This document shows positions 50,075-58,210 of a stretch of 64,000 nucleotides of DNA, piece after piece. Numbering within the stretch: position 1 is the first letter of the stretch; the number at the start of each line of letters is the position of its first letter. Below the pieces are notes generated by a model. That model was not told where the DNA came from and made no database searches. It saw nothing but the letters and a program-made list of their open reading frames with translations. The translations under genes and the position numbers were made by a program. The stretch covers positions 62,001 through 126,000 of the forward strand of contig NZ_JACBXD010000009.1 in assembly GCF_013870525.1 (NCBI RefSeq), given 5' to 3'. This DNA comes from Amycolatopsis pittospori (GTDB lineage: Bacteria; Actinomycetota; Actinomycetes; Mycobacteriales; Pseudonocardiaceae).

Positions 50075-51829
50075 ATGCAGTTCCACAAGTACGACGTGGT
50101 GATCGTCGGCGCCGGTGGCGCCGGCATGCGCGCGGCCATCGAATCCGGCCAGCGCACCCGCACCGCGGTCCTCACCAAGCTCTACCCCACGCGTTCGCAC
50201 ACCGGTGCCGCCCAGGGCGGCATGTGCGCCGCGCTGGCGAACGTCGAAGAGGACAACTGGGAATGGCACACCTTCGACACGATCAAGGGCGGCGACTACC
50301 TGGTCGACCAGGACGCCGCCGAGATCATGGCGAAGGAGGCCATCGACGCCGTCCTCGACCTCGAGAAGATGGGCCTGCCGTTCAACCGGACGCCCGAAGG
50401 CAAGATCGACCAGCGCCGCTTCGGCGGGCACACCCGTGACCACGGCAAGGCCGCGGTGCGCCGCGCCTGCTACGCCGCGGACCGCACCGGGCACATGATC
50501 CTGCAGACGCTCTATCAGAACTGCGTCAAGCACGGCACCGAGTTCTTCAACGAGTTCTACGTGCTGGACCTGGTCCTGACCCCGGACGAGGACGGCAACC
50601 CCGTCGCCTCCGGCGTCGTCGCCTACGAGCTGGCCACCGGCGAACTGCACGTCTTCCAGGCGAAGTCGATCGTGTTCGCCACCGGCGGCGCGGGCAAGAT
50701 CTTCAAGACCACGTCGAACGCGCACACCCTCACCGGTGACGGCCTCGGCATCATCTTCCGCAAGGGCCTGCCGCTGGAGGACATGGAGTTCTTCCAGTTC
50801 CACCCGACAGGTCTGGCCGGGCTCGGGATCCTCATCTCCGAGGCCGTGCGCGGTGAAGGCGGCATCCTCCGCAACGCCGACGGCGAGCGGTTCATGGAGC
50901 GCTACGCCCCCACCATCAAGGACCTCGCGCCGCGCGACATCGTCGCCCGGTCGATGGTGCAGGAAGTGCTGCAGGGCCGCGGTTGCGGGCCGAACAAGGA
51001 CTACGTCGTCCTCGACGTCACGCACCTGCCCGAGGAGACGCTGAACGCGAAACTCCCGGACATCATGGAGTTCTCGCGGACCTACCTGGGCGTCGACCCG
51101 GTCACCGAGCCGGTGCCGGTGTTCCCGACCTGTCACTACGTGATGGGCGGCATCCCGACCAACATCCACGGCGAAGCCTTGCGGGACAACGAGAACGTCA
51201 TCCCCGGCCTGTACGCCGCGGGCGAGGTCGCGTGTGTTTCGGTGCACGGCTCGAACCGTCTCGGCACCAACTCGCTGCTCGACATCAACGTCTTCGGACG
51301 TCGCGCCGGCATCGCCGCCGCCGAGTACGCGCTGGCGCACGACTACGTCGAACTGCCGGAGAACCCGACCACCGTCGTCGAGGACCAGCTGTCGCTGCTT
51401 CTCTCGGAGCACGGTGACGAGCGCGTCGCCGACATCCGCACCGAGCTGCAGAAGACGATGGACTCCCACGCTTCGGTGTACCGCACGGAGGACACGCTGA
51501 AGCAGGCGCTGACCGACGTGCAGTCGCTGAAGGAGCGCTACAGCCGGATCACCGTGTCGGACAAGGGGAAGCGGTACAACACCGACGTCCTCGAAGCCGT
51601 CGAGCTGGGCTTCCTGCTCGAACTCGCCGAAGTCCTCGTCGTCGGCGCCCTGGCGCGCAAGGAATCCCGCGGCGGACACGCGCGCGAGGACTACCCGACC
51701 CGCGACGACACGAACTTCATGCGGCACACCATGGCTTACAAGCAGGGCGAAGGCCTGTCGGCGGACGTCCGTCTCGACTACAAGCCGGTGACCTTCACCC
51801 GCTACGAACCGATGGAGCGGAAGTACTGA
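50075..51829 (+). CDS. sdhA: Succinate dehydrogenase flavoprotein subunit
   Basis: I chose ATG 50075 behind GCGGAG; the open frame before it is a shadow of sdhD. The 584 residues begin YDVVIVGAGGAGMRAA (FAD dinucleotide fold). The covalent-flavin His lies in TRSHTGAAQGGM, and active-site blocks FHPTGL, RGEGGILRN, HYVMGGIPTN and SNRLGTNSLLD follow. It oxidises succinate to fumarate in the citric acid cycle, passing electrons to SdhB. Confidence 0.96.
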   Translation: MQFHKYDVVIVGAGGAGMRAAIESGQRTRTAVLTKLYPTRSHTGAAQGGMCAALANVEEDNWEWHTFDTIKGGDYLVDQDAAEIMAKEAIDAVLDLEKMGLPFNRTPEGKIDQRRFGGHTRDHGKAAVRRACYAADRTGHMILQTLYQNCVKHGTEFFNEFYVLDLVLTPDEDGNPVASGVVAYELATGELHVFQAKSIVFATGGAGKIFKTTSNAHTLTGDGLGIIFRKGLPLEDMEFFQFHPTGLAGLGILISEAVRGEGGILRNADGERFMERYAPTIKDLAPRDIVARSMVQEVLQGRGCGPNKDYVVLDVTHLPEETLNAKLPDIMEFSRTYLGVDPVTEPVPVFPTCHYVMGGIPTNIHGEALRDNENVIPGLYAAGEVACVSVHGSNRLGTNSLLDINVFGRRAGIAAAEYALAHDYVELPENPTTVVEDQLSLLLSEHGDERVADIRTELQKTMDSHASVYRTEDTLKQALTDVQSLKERYSRITVSDKGKRYNTDVLEAVELGFLLELAEVLVVGALARKESRGGHAREDYPTRDDTNFMRHTMAYKQGEGLSADVRLDYKPVTFTRYEPMERKY

Positions 51830-52599
51830 TGACCACGGCCACCCCCGAGAAGTCGGAGGCCGTGTCCTCCGACCACACGCCGATCACCGTCACGCTGAAG
51901 ATCCTGCGGTTCAACCCCGAGATCGACAACGAGCCCCACTGGGAGTCCTACGACGTCCCGGCGCAGCGCACCGACCGGCTGCTGAACCTGCTCTTCTACG
52001 TGAAGGACTACATCGACGGGACGTTCTCGTTCCGCCGCTCGTGCGCCCACGGCGTCTGCGGGTCCGACGCGATGCAGATCAACGGCATCAACCGGCTGGC
52101 GTGCAAGGTCCTGATGAAGGACCTGCTGGAGACCGGCGGCAAGAAGACCGTCATCACCATCGCGCCGATCAAGGGCCTGACGACGCTCAAGGACCTTTAC
52201 GTCGACATGGACCCGTTCTTCGAGGCCTACCGTGCGGTGAAGCCGTACCTCATCGCCTACGGGAACGAGCCCACGCGCGAGCGGATCCAGTCGCAGGCCG
52301 ACCGCGACCGGTTCGACGACACGACCAAGTGCATCCTGTGCGCCTGCTGCACCTCCTCGTGCCCGGTGTACTGGAACGACGGCTCGTACTTCGGCCCGGC
52401 CGCGATCGTCAACGCGCACCGGTTCATCTTCGACTCCCGTGACGAGGGCGCCGAAGAGCGTCTCGACATCCTGAACGACTCCGAAGGCGTCTGGCGCTGC
52501 CGGACCACCTTCAACTGCACCGACGCCTGCCCGCGCGGGATCCAGGTGACGAAGGCGATTCAGGAAGTTAAGCGCGCCCTTCTCTTCAAGCGCGTCTAA
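51829..52599 (+). CDS. sdhB: Succinate dehydrogenase iron-sulfur subunit
   Basis: ATG 51829 overlaps the sdhA stop by one base, giving 256 residues. The 2Fe-2S ligands lie in RSCAHGVCGSDAMQING and the later NRLAC. The 4Fe-4S and 3Fe-4S ligands lie in CILCACCTSSCPV and CRTTFNCTDACPRGI. It carries electrons from FAD to the quinone site. A family-1 palindrome begins 31 bp downstream and may end the operon. Confidence 0.96.
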   Translation: MTTATPEKSEAVSSDHTPITVTLKILRFNPEIDNEPHWESYDVPAQRTDRLLNLLFYVKDYIDGTFSFRRSCAHGVCGSDAMQINGINRLACKVLMKDLLETGGKKTVITIAPIKGLTTLKDLYVDMDPFFEAYRAVKPYLIAYGNEPTRERIQSQADRDRFDDTTKCILCACCTSSCPVYWNDGSYFGPAAIVNAHRFIFDSRDEGAEERLDILNDSEGVWRCRTTFNCTDACPRGIQVTKAIQEVKRALLFKRV

Positions 52600-52630
52600 C
52601 CACCTCTGCTGGCGCCCTAGCTGCGCGGCT

Positions 52631-52685
52631 GTCCGTGAAGGCCTCCTTGAGGGACCCAGGGTCCCTCAAGGAGGCCTTCACGGAC
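52631..52685. repeat. Family-1 intergenic palindrome (copy 4)
   Basis: Perfect 26-bp arms (52631-52656 and 52660-52685) with loop CAG; the arms are identical to 17842-17896 and 53747-53801. It follows sdhB and precedes the DnaA-box-like pair and the nuclease-fold gene. Confidence 0.9.
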
Positions 52686-52695
52686 TTCGGAAAAG

Positions 52696-52722
52696 TTATC
52701 CACAAGGGGTGGGTTATCCACA
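52696..52722 (+). promoter_or_regulatory. Two perfect DnaA-box consensus sequences
   Basis: TTATCCACA occurs at 52696-52704 and again at 52714-52722 in the same direction, 18 bp apart start to start. They lie 54-80 bp before the nuclease-fold gene. No dnaA, dnaN or AT-rich unwinding region is near, so this is not an origin. They could be DnaA-responsive promoter sites. Confidence 0.5.
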
Positions 52723-52775
52723 GGTTGACGAACTGTGTGTGGTGATCGCGGTGCGGGCGGACCCACGCTGTGATC

Positions 52776-53744
52776 ATGAACAAACGCGGCAGGTGGGCTG
52801 AGCACCCCGAACTGCTCCAGGAACGAAGCCGTCACGGCGTCATCAAGGCCACGACCTTGGAATCGCTCGAGATGGGCAGCAAGGTCATCTATCGAAGATG
52901 CCTGCCCGGTGGCCCTTGGCAGCGGCTGCTCCCGGGCATCATCCTGCTCCACAACGCTCCTCCCAGTTCCTTGGAACGGGTGATGGGCGCTTTGCTCCAC
53001 GCCGGACCGCGAGCGCTCGTGACCGGAGTGGAAGCGTGTCGGCGACATGGTTTACGCACTCGCGAACTACCGCCGCACGACGACATTCATGTCCTCATCC
53101 CCCATGAACACAAGGTCCGCAGCGCCGGCTTCGTGACCGTCGAGCGCACCCTCCGACTGCCGGAACCGCAGATCCGCGACGGCATCCCCTTGGCACCGCT
53201 CGTTCGCGCGACCACCGACACGTGCAGGCGACTGCGAGCTGTCGAGCCCGTCGGCAGCCTCCTCGTCGAGGCGATTCAGCGCGGCAGATGTTCTCCAGAA
53301 GCGCTTACCCGCGAACTGAACACCGGTTCGAAGCGAGGTACAGCGATCCCCCGCAGGATTCTCGGCGAATGGAAGGATCTTCACTCGGTCGCGGAAGCGC
53401 GGGCCAAGATTCTGAGTCAGAGCCTCCTGGTACGGCCGAGCCACTGGAATCCCGAAATCTGCGACAGTCGTGGCGGCTATATCGGCCGTCCCGACGCCTG
53501 GTGGGATGACGTGGCACTCGCCTGGGAGATCGATTCCTTCGATTTCCATTTCTATCGCGACGACTACAGGCGCACGATTCTGCGGAACACCCGCTACGCC
53601 ACCGCAGGAATCACTGTCGTCCAGACACTTCCTTCCCAGCTGCTGAAGGATCCGGCGGGAGTGCTGGCCGAACTGAACGCGGCGCACCTCGCCGCCTCCG
53701 CACGCCCGCGCCCATCTGTCAGCCTGGTCTCCCAGGCTGCTTGA
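52776..53744 (+). CDS. AbiEi/DUF559-like protein with a PD-(D/E)xK nuclease-type C-terminus
   Basis: I chose ATG 52776 (GTG 52770 is the alternative), giving 322 residues. The N-terminal part begins with a winged-helix-like segment (LLQERSRHGVIKATTLESLE) as in AbiEi-type proteins. The C-terminal part has GRPDAWWDDVALAWEIDSFD then RTILRNTRYATAGITVVQTLP, the D..ExD pattern of Vsr/DUF559 endonuclease-like folds. Activity is unproven and no partner toxin gene is next to it. Its codon usage is less extreme than its neighbours and it is bracketed by two identical palindromes, so it may be a recently acquired cassette. Confidence 0.75.
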   Translation: MNKRGRWAEHPELLQERSRHGVIKATTLESLEMGSKVIYRRCLPGGPWQRLLPGIILLHNAPPSSLERVMGALLHAGPRALVTGVEACRRHGLRTRELPPHDDIHVLIPHEHKVRSAGFVTVERTLRLPEPQIRDGIPLAPLVRATTDTCRRLRAVEPVGSLLVEAIQRGRCSPEALTRELNTGSKRGTAIPRRILGEWKDLHSVAEARAKILSQSLLVRPSHWNPEICDSRGGYIGRPDAWWDDVALAWEIDSFDFHFYRDDYRRTILRNTRYATAGITVVQTLPSQLLKDPAGVLAELNAAHLAASARPRPSVSLVSQAA

Positions 53745-53746
53745 TG

Positions 53747-53801
53747 GTCCGTGAAGGCCTCCTTGAGGGACCCTGGGTCCCTCAAGGAGGCCTTCACGGA
53801 C
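53747..53801. repeat. Family-1 intergenic palindrome (copy 5)
   Basis: Perfect 26-bp arms (53747-53772 and 53776-53801) with loop CTG, starting two bases after the nuclease-fold gene stop. The arms are the same as in copy 4 on the other side of that gene. Confidence 0.9.
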
Positions 53802-53825
53802 TTCCGTGTCGACCCAAGCCGAGCG

Positions 53826-55043
53826 TTACTCCAGGATTCGTGCGGCGGCGGCAGGGTCGGCAGTGCCGGGCAGCCGGTCGAAAGCCTCGGGGTCGATGTA
53901 CTCGACGGCGCCCGTGCTCACCTCTCGCAGCATGTTGTACAGCCCGGCCATCACCGCGCGCGTGAAGTGTTCCCGGTGCTGCTGCCCGAGCGTCTGCGTC
54001 TGGCCGCGGACCTCGAACAGCACCGTCCCGGTCCCGTTCAGCGCGAACGAACATCGCGCCTGACCGGGCAGATCGCGATCGGCCGCATGCGGGTAGCGCG
54101 CCCCGACGAAGCCGCGTGACGTCATCCCGTTGAACCCGCTGATCGCCAGCTGCCGCGATTCGTCCTTTGTGTACACATCGCGATACTTCGCGTATTTCTG
54201 GCCGGGTTCGAAGAACTTGTCGGGCAGCGGCGGATAGTCGATGCCGACGTCGAGCAGCCGATCGCTGCCTTCCTGCCGGACGCACGCGCCTTGATGGTGC
54301 AGATCGACGTAGACGTCGGGCACCTTGCCGCGCTGCTTGGTCAAACCGACGTAGACCGAACGCAGTGCCCGGGCCTCGGGAGTGACGAACCAGCCTGGTT
54401 CCTCCGACGCACCCGGGAAGTCCTCCGCGCGCGGGACATAGTTCAGATCGGGGTTGAAGTCCCGGTTGACGTCGAAGCCGGGACGCTTCCGGTAGTCGTC
54501 ACCCTGGAGGACGTCGCTGAGGTAGTTCCAGGCCGGCGGCCGGTCCTTGAGTTGCGGGAACTTCTGCTGGACCTCGGTCCACGACAGGTCGTTGCCGCGC
54601 CGGTCGAGTTCGGCGCCGTCGGGGTTCAGTTTGGGGACCGCGACGAACGTGATGGTCTTCCGCAGTCGCTCGGCGTCCCGTGACTCCGAAGTGCCGAGGT
54701 AGTCGAGAATCCGCAGCAACGCGTCGGTGCCCGTCTTCTCGTTGCCGTGGATTTCGCTGGACACCACGAAAACCTTCGGCCCGGTCCCGACGGTCGCCTG
54801 GTGGATCACCCGGCCGCGGTTGGACCGCCCGGCCTCTTCGACGACCACCCTCCCCTTGCTCACCCGTTCGAGCCTGCCGAGCTCACGGACCATCTCCCGA
54901 TAGTCGGTGAACTCGTTGATGGGCAGTTCCCTCGGTTCCTCACTGCACGGCTGGACGGGAGCCGCCACCGCGGCGGGCGCGCTGACGAGCGGGAGCACCG
55001 CCAGCCCCACCATCACGGGAACCAACCGACCGAACACCGACAT
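53826..55043 (-). CDS. Secreted M14-family zinc carboxypeptidase
   Basis: I chose ATG 55043 behind GGGGAG, giving 405 residues. A signal peptide (LVPVMVGLAVLPLVSAPAAVAA) is followed by the M14 fold. Zinc ligands are in SEIHGNEKTG (HxxE) and DLHHQG, the arginine in KLNPDG..DVNRDFN, and the catalytic Glu in TVLFEVRGQT. It trims C-terminal residues from peptides outside the cell. It lies downstream of the subtilisin gene but a hairpin terminator separates them. Confidence 0.9.
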   Translation of the reverse strand: MSVFGRLVPVMVGLAVLPLVSAPAAVAAPVQPCSEEPRELPINEFTDYREMVRELGRLERVSKGRVVVEEAGRSNRGRVIHQATVGTGPKVFVVSSEIHGNEKTGTDALLRILDYLGTSESRDAERLRKTITFVAVPKLNPDGAELDRRGNDLSWTEVQQKFPQLKDRPPAWNYLSDVLQGDDYRKRPGFDVNRDFNPDLNYVPRAEDFPGASEEPGWFVTPEARALRSVYVGLTKQRGKVPDVYVDLHHQGACVRQEGSDRLLDVGIDYPPLPDKFFEPGQKYAKYRDVYTKDESRQLAISGFNGMTSRGFVGARYPHAADRDLPGQARCSFALNGTGTVLFEVRGQTQTLGQQHREHFTRAVMAGLYNMLREVSTGAVEYIDPEAFDRLPGTADPAAAARILE

Positions 55044-55113
55044 CGTGAACTCCCCACTGTCGAAGGTGTTCACAACGTAGCGAGGACGCCGTCGAAAGGG
55101 CCAGGAAACGAAA

Positions 55114-55146
55114 CGGGGCCGGCCCACGAAACGTGGACCGGCCCCG
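55114..55146 (-). terminator. Hairpin terminator after the subtilisin gene
   Basis: CGGGGCCGGCCCACG (55114-55128) and CGTGGACCGGCCCCG (55132-55146) pair with one mismatch around AAA. It lies just after the stop of the S8 gene in its direction of transcription. Confidence 0.7.
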
Positions 55147-55157
55147 GAACGAACGAA

Positions 55158-56570
55158 CTACTTCACCGCGTCCAGAGCGTTGACGCGGCCGTGGCCGTAG
55201 TACGAGTTGTCCTTCGCCGGGCCTTCACAGACCGGCGCCGCTGTTCCGCAGGGAACCGCGTCCGCCTGGTGCTCGAGCAGCCACCTCAGCGCCGCGGGCG
55301 GAGCGTGCCGGAAACGGGACGCCAGCAGCGCGGCGACACCGGCGACGTGCGGGGACGCCATCGAGGTGCCGCACTTGGCGCCGTAGGCACCGTTGAAAAT
55401 CGTCGACAGCGGGCAGCCGACTCCCTGGCCGGCGGGCGGCAGCTGGGCGCGGTCGCCACCGGGGGCGGTGACCGAAACGTCGTCACCGTAGTTGCTGAAC
55501 GACGACTTCGTGCCCGCGTAGCCGATGGACGAGACGTTGACGACGCCGTCGATGGCCTTGGGCAGGATGCCGCAGCTCTCGTCGACCGGGTGGGGGCGGT
55601 TCGGGTCGGTGGTCTGCTCGTCCGGGTCAAAGCCGCTGTTGCCGGCGGCGGCGACGTTCAGGACACCACGGCCGGTCGAGTAGGCCACCGCGCGGCGGAC
55701 GGCCTCGAACGCGGCCGCGTCGCCCGGCTCCTTCGCGCAGTAGAACATGCCCGGGTCGATGTAGTAGCTGTTGTTCGTCACCGGGAAGCGGTGCTTCGCG
55801 GCCCACATGAACCCACAGACGGCGGCTTCGGGGAGGATCAGGCCGTCGTCGTTCACGACCTTGACCGATGCCAGCTTGACGCCCGGCGCGACACCGGTGA
55901 AGCCGCGCGCGGCGTCCTTGCCCGCGATCGTGCCGGCGACGTGCGTGCCGTGGTCGGAGTTCGTCGGGGCCCAGGCGGCGGGCGTGGTGTCGGGTGCGCC
56001 GGAGTTGCAGCCCGCGGACGTCTTCGGGTCCAGGGCGTTCTTCAGCGCGGGGTGGGTGGGCTCGATACCCGAGTCCAGCACGCCGACGGTCACCGAGCGG
56101 CTGCCACCGGAGACCTTGTTCGCCTCGGGAGCCTGGATCGCCCGCATGTCCCACTGCTGGGCCGACAGGTCCTCTTCGACGGCGACGCTGGTGGTCTCTT
56201 CGTTCTCCTTGGTGTCGACCACCGCGGAGCGGGTCGAGCGGGCCGAAGCCGCCGGCGGGAACGCCACGTCACGGCCGCCCGAGTAGGCGCGGAAGACGCC
56301 GATCTTCGCCTGGAAGTCGGCATTGCGCGAGGTCGCGACCGCGACCCCGATCTCCGGGTAGTAGGCCACCTTCTCGCCGCACTTCGCGCGCAGCTCGGTG
56401 TCGACCTTGCGTTCCGGGGTACGCGGGTTGTAAAGCACCACGTAGTTGAACGGCGCGCTCGCGGTGTCGCACTGCGGCGCGGGCGCGGCACTCGCCGACG
56501 GGGCCGCGAAAACGCTTCCCGCCGCCGCCGCGACGAGCGCGGGGACGAGCAGACGTCTGATCCGGGACAT
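55158..56570 (-). CDS. Secreted subtilisin-like serine protease (S8)
   Basis: The start is ATG 56570, giving 470 residues. A signal peptide (LLVPALVAAAAGSVFAAPSASA) and a prodomain to about residue 135 precede the catalytic domain. The triad is Asp166 (VGVLDSGIEPTHP), His207 (DHGTHVAGTIAG) and Ser in CGTSMASPHVAGVAALL near residue 410. The oxyanion Asn lies in AAAGNSGF. A cysteine pair near the C-terminus fits an extracellular enzyme. It degrades external protein, complementing the carboxypeptidase and trypsin genes nearby. Confidence 0.93.
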   Translation of the reverse strand: MSRIRRLLVPALVAAAAGSVFAAPSASAAPAPQCDTASAPFNYVVLYNPRTPERKVDTELRAKCGEKVAYYPEIGVAVATSRNADFQAKIGVFRAYSGGRDVAFPPAASARSTRSAVVDTKENEETTSVAVEEDLSAQQWDMRAIQAPEANKVSGGSRSVTVGVLDSGIEPTHPALKNALDPKTSAGCNSGAPDTTPAAWAPTNSDHGTHVAGTIAGKDAARGFTGVAPGVKLASVKVVNDDGLILPEAAVCGFMWAAKHRFPVTNNSYYIDPGMFYCAKEPGDAAAFEAVRRAVAYSTGRGVLNVAAAGNSGFDPDEQTTDPNRPHPVDESCGILPKAIDGVVNVSSIGYAGTKSSFSNYGDDVSVTAPGGDRAQLPPAGQGVGCPLSTIFNGAYGAKCGTSMASPHVAGVAALLASRFRHAPPAALRWLLEHQADAVPCGTAAPVCEGPAKDNSYYGHGRVNALDAVK

Positions 56571-56649
56571 TCAACCTCCATGATTCGGTGAGGTGAACGT
56601 TAGGGAGCCGACGCCGGGCCCACCACCGTCAAAAGGACGACAAACCCGA

Positions 56650-56904
56650 TCAGGCGTCAGCCTTTTCCGCGTCCCGTGACTTGGCGCCACGAAGCGTGCG
56701 CAGACCGATGACGCCGATGATGGTGCCGAGCACGAACGAGACGACCGTCAGCACCGCGTGCACGATGAAGTAGGCGGTAGGCGAACCGTCGGCGGCCCAC
56801 GCGCGGTCGCTGTCCCAGAGGTTCTTGGCGAACGTGATCCAGATGATCCACGACCAGACGCCGAAACCCAGCAGGAACATCGAAGTACCTCGCGAAATGC
56901 GCAT
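56650..56904 (-). CDS. SCO4848-family small membrane protein
   Basis: The start is ATG 56904, giving 84 residues. Two helices (FLLGFGVWSWIIWITFAKNL and HAVLTVVSFVLGTIIGVIGL) flank a short loop with DGSPTAYFIVHA, followed by a charged tail. The FGVWSWIIW..F.KNLW pattern is that of the SCO4848 family found widely in actinobacteria. The function is not known. It is divergent from dacB, with a 43-bp gap. Confidence 0.85.
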   Translation of the reverse strand: MRISRGTSMFLLGFGVWSWIIWITFAKNLWDSDRAWAADGSPTAYFIVHAVLTVVSFVLGTIIGVIGLRTLRGAKSRDAEKADA

Positions 56905-56935
56905 GCCCCTGAGTATGCAGCGGGGCCGGCGACGC

Positions 56936-56941
56936 TACATT
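56936..56941 (+). promoter_or_regulatory. -10 box for leaderless dacB-like gene
   Basis: TACATT ends six bases before GTG 56948 and no ribosome binding site is visible. Confidence 0.4.
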
Positions 56942-56947
56942 GCTCGG

Positions 56948-58189
56948 GTGCACAGCGCTATCTCCCGGTCGCTCATGGTCCTCGTTTCCGGTGTGCTCGC
57001 CTTCACGGTGACGCCGGTGGCCACAGCCGCCCCGAAGCCACCAGCCCAGGCACAGCCGTGCGCGAACAAGTCGACGCCTCCCCCGCCGATCGACACCTCC
57101 GAGAAGCCGCGCCCCGGTGAGGCCGCGCCGGCACCGCTGCCCGTCCCGCCCGTTCCGGTGGGCGGCGACCGGATGGCCGAATGCGGGCTCGTGCTCCCGA
57201 AGCGCGCGCTGAACCCGCCCGAGGGGACGACGGCCGCGTCGTGGGTGCTGCAGGACCTCGAGAACGGCGACATCATCGCGGCGAAGGATCCGCACGCCCG
57301 GCAGCGGCCGGCGTCGTTGATCAAGACGCTGCTCGCGCTGGTCGCGGTCACCGAACTGCCGCCGCGCAAGGTCATCACGCCGACGAAGGAGGACGCCGAG
57401 CAGGAGTGCACCTGTGTCGGCATCGCCGCCGGCGCACAGTACACAGTGGACCAGCTGCTGCACGGGCTGCTGATGCACTCCGGCAACGACGTGGCGCACG
57501 CGCTCTCCACCACGCTGGGCGGCGTCGACGCCACCATCGCGAAGATGAACGCGCTGGCCGCCCGCATCGGCGCCACGGACACGCGGGCCGCGACGCCGTC
57601 CGGACTCGACGGGCCCGGTATGTCGACGTCGGCCTACGACATGAGCCTGATCTTCCACTACGCGATGAAGCAGCCGGAATTCGCGCAGGTGGTCAAGACC
57701 AAGAGCTACGAAATCCCGGCGATCGGCGGGAAACCGGCGATTCCGATCTACAACGACAACAAGCTTCTCGGGTCCTACCCCGGATTCCTGGGTGGGAAGA
57801 CCGGCTTCACCGACGACGCGCGCCACACCTATGTCGGCGGCGCGCTCCAGAACGGCCACCGGGTCGCGGTCGTGCTGCTTCGCGCCGAGCAGCGGCCGAC
57901 CCGGGTTTCGGAGCAGGCCGCGAAACTGCTCGATTACGGCATCGCGCTCCGCGAGGCCAAGGCCGAATCCGTCGGGCGGATCGACTACAAACCGGCGGAA
58001 ACCGTGGACGTCGGTGCCGCCGGACAGGCCGTGCCGAACGCCGACGGCACGTCGAACAGCGGTGCCGCGGCGGCGGCCGAAGATCCGTTCGGCACGACCG
58101 GCTGGATCATCACGCTGATCGTCTTCCTGATCATCGTGGCCGCCTTCGTCATCGGTCACCAGCGCAAGAAAGCCATGACGACCGACTGA
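56948..58189 (+). CDS. dacB: D-alanyl-D-alanine carboxypeptidase (S11, DacB-type)
   Basis: I chose GTG 56948, at the signal peptide (LMVLVSGVLAFTVTPVATAA); an upstream in-frame start lies in the neighbour gene. The 413 residues have a proline-rich linker and the penicillin-binding motifs SLIK, SGN and KTGFT. A C-terminal membrane helix (GWIITLIVFLIIVAAFVIGH) holds it on the outer face. It removes the terminal D-Ala of peptidoglycan stem peptides. The order dacB, yhjD, trpS follows the mycobacterial arrangement. Confidence 0.92.
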   Translation: MHSAISRSLMVLVSGVLAFTVTPVATAAPKPPAQAQPCANKSTPPPPIDTSEKPRPGEAAPAPLPVPPVPVGGDRMAECGLVLPKRALNPPEGTTAASWVLQDLENGDIIAAKDPHARQRPASLIKTLLALVAVTELPPRKVITPTKEDAEQECTCVGIAAGAQYTVDQLLHGLLMHSGNDVAHALSTTLGGVDATIAKMNALAARIGATDTRAATPSGLDGPGMSTSAYDMSLIFHYAMKQPEFAQVVKTKSYEIPAIGGKPAIPIYNDNKLLGSYPGFLGGKTGFTDDARHTYVGGALQNGHRVAVVLLRAEQRPTRVSEQAAKLLDYGIALREAKAESVGRIDYKPAETVDVGAAGQAVPNADGTSNSGAAAAAEDPFGTTGWIITLIVFLIIVAAFVIGHQRKKAMTTD

Positions 58190-58210
58190 CCATCGGAACC
58201 GGCCGCCGGG

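Noticed and set aside
52696..52722. Replication origin
   Set aside because: Two DnaA boxes without dnaA, dnaN, gyrase genes, a box cluster or an AT-rich unwinding element do not make an origin.
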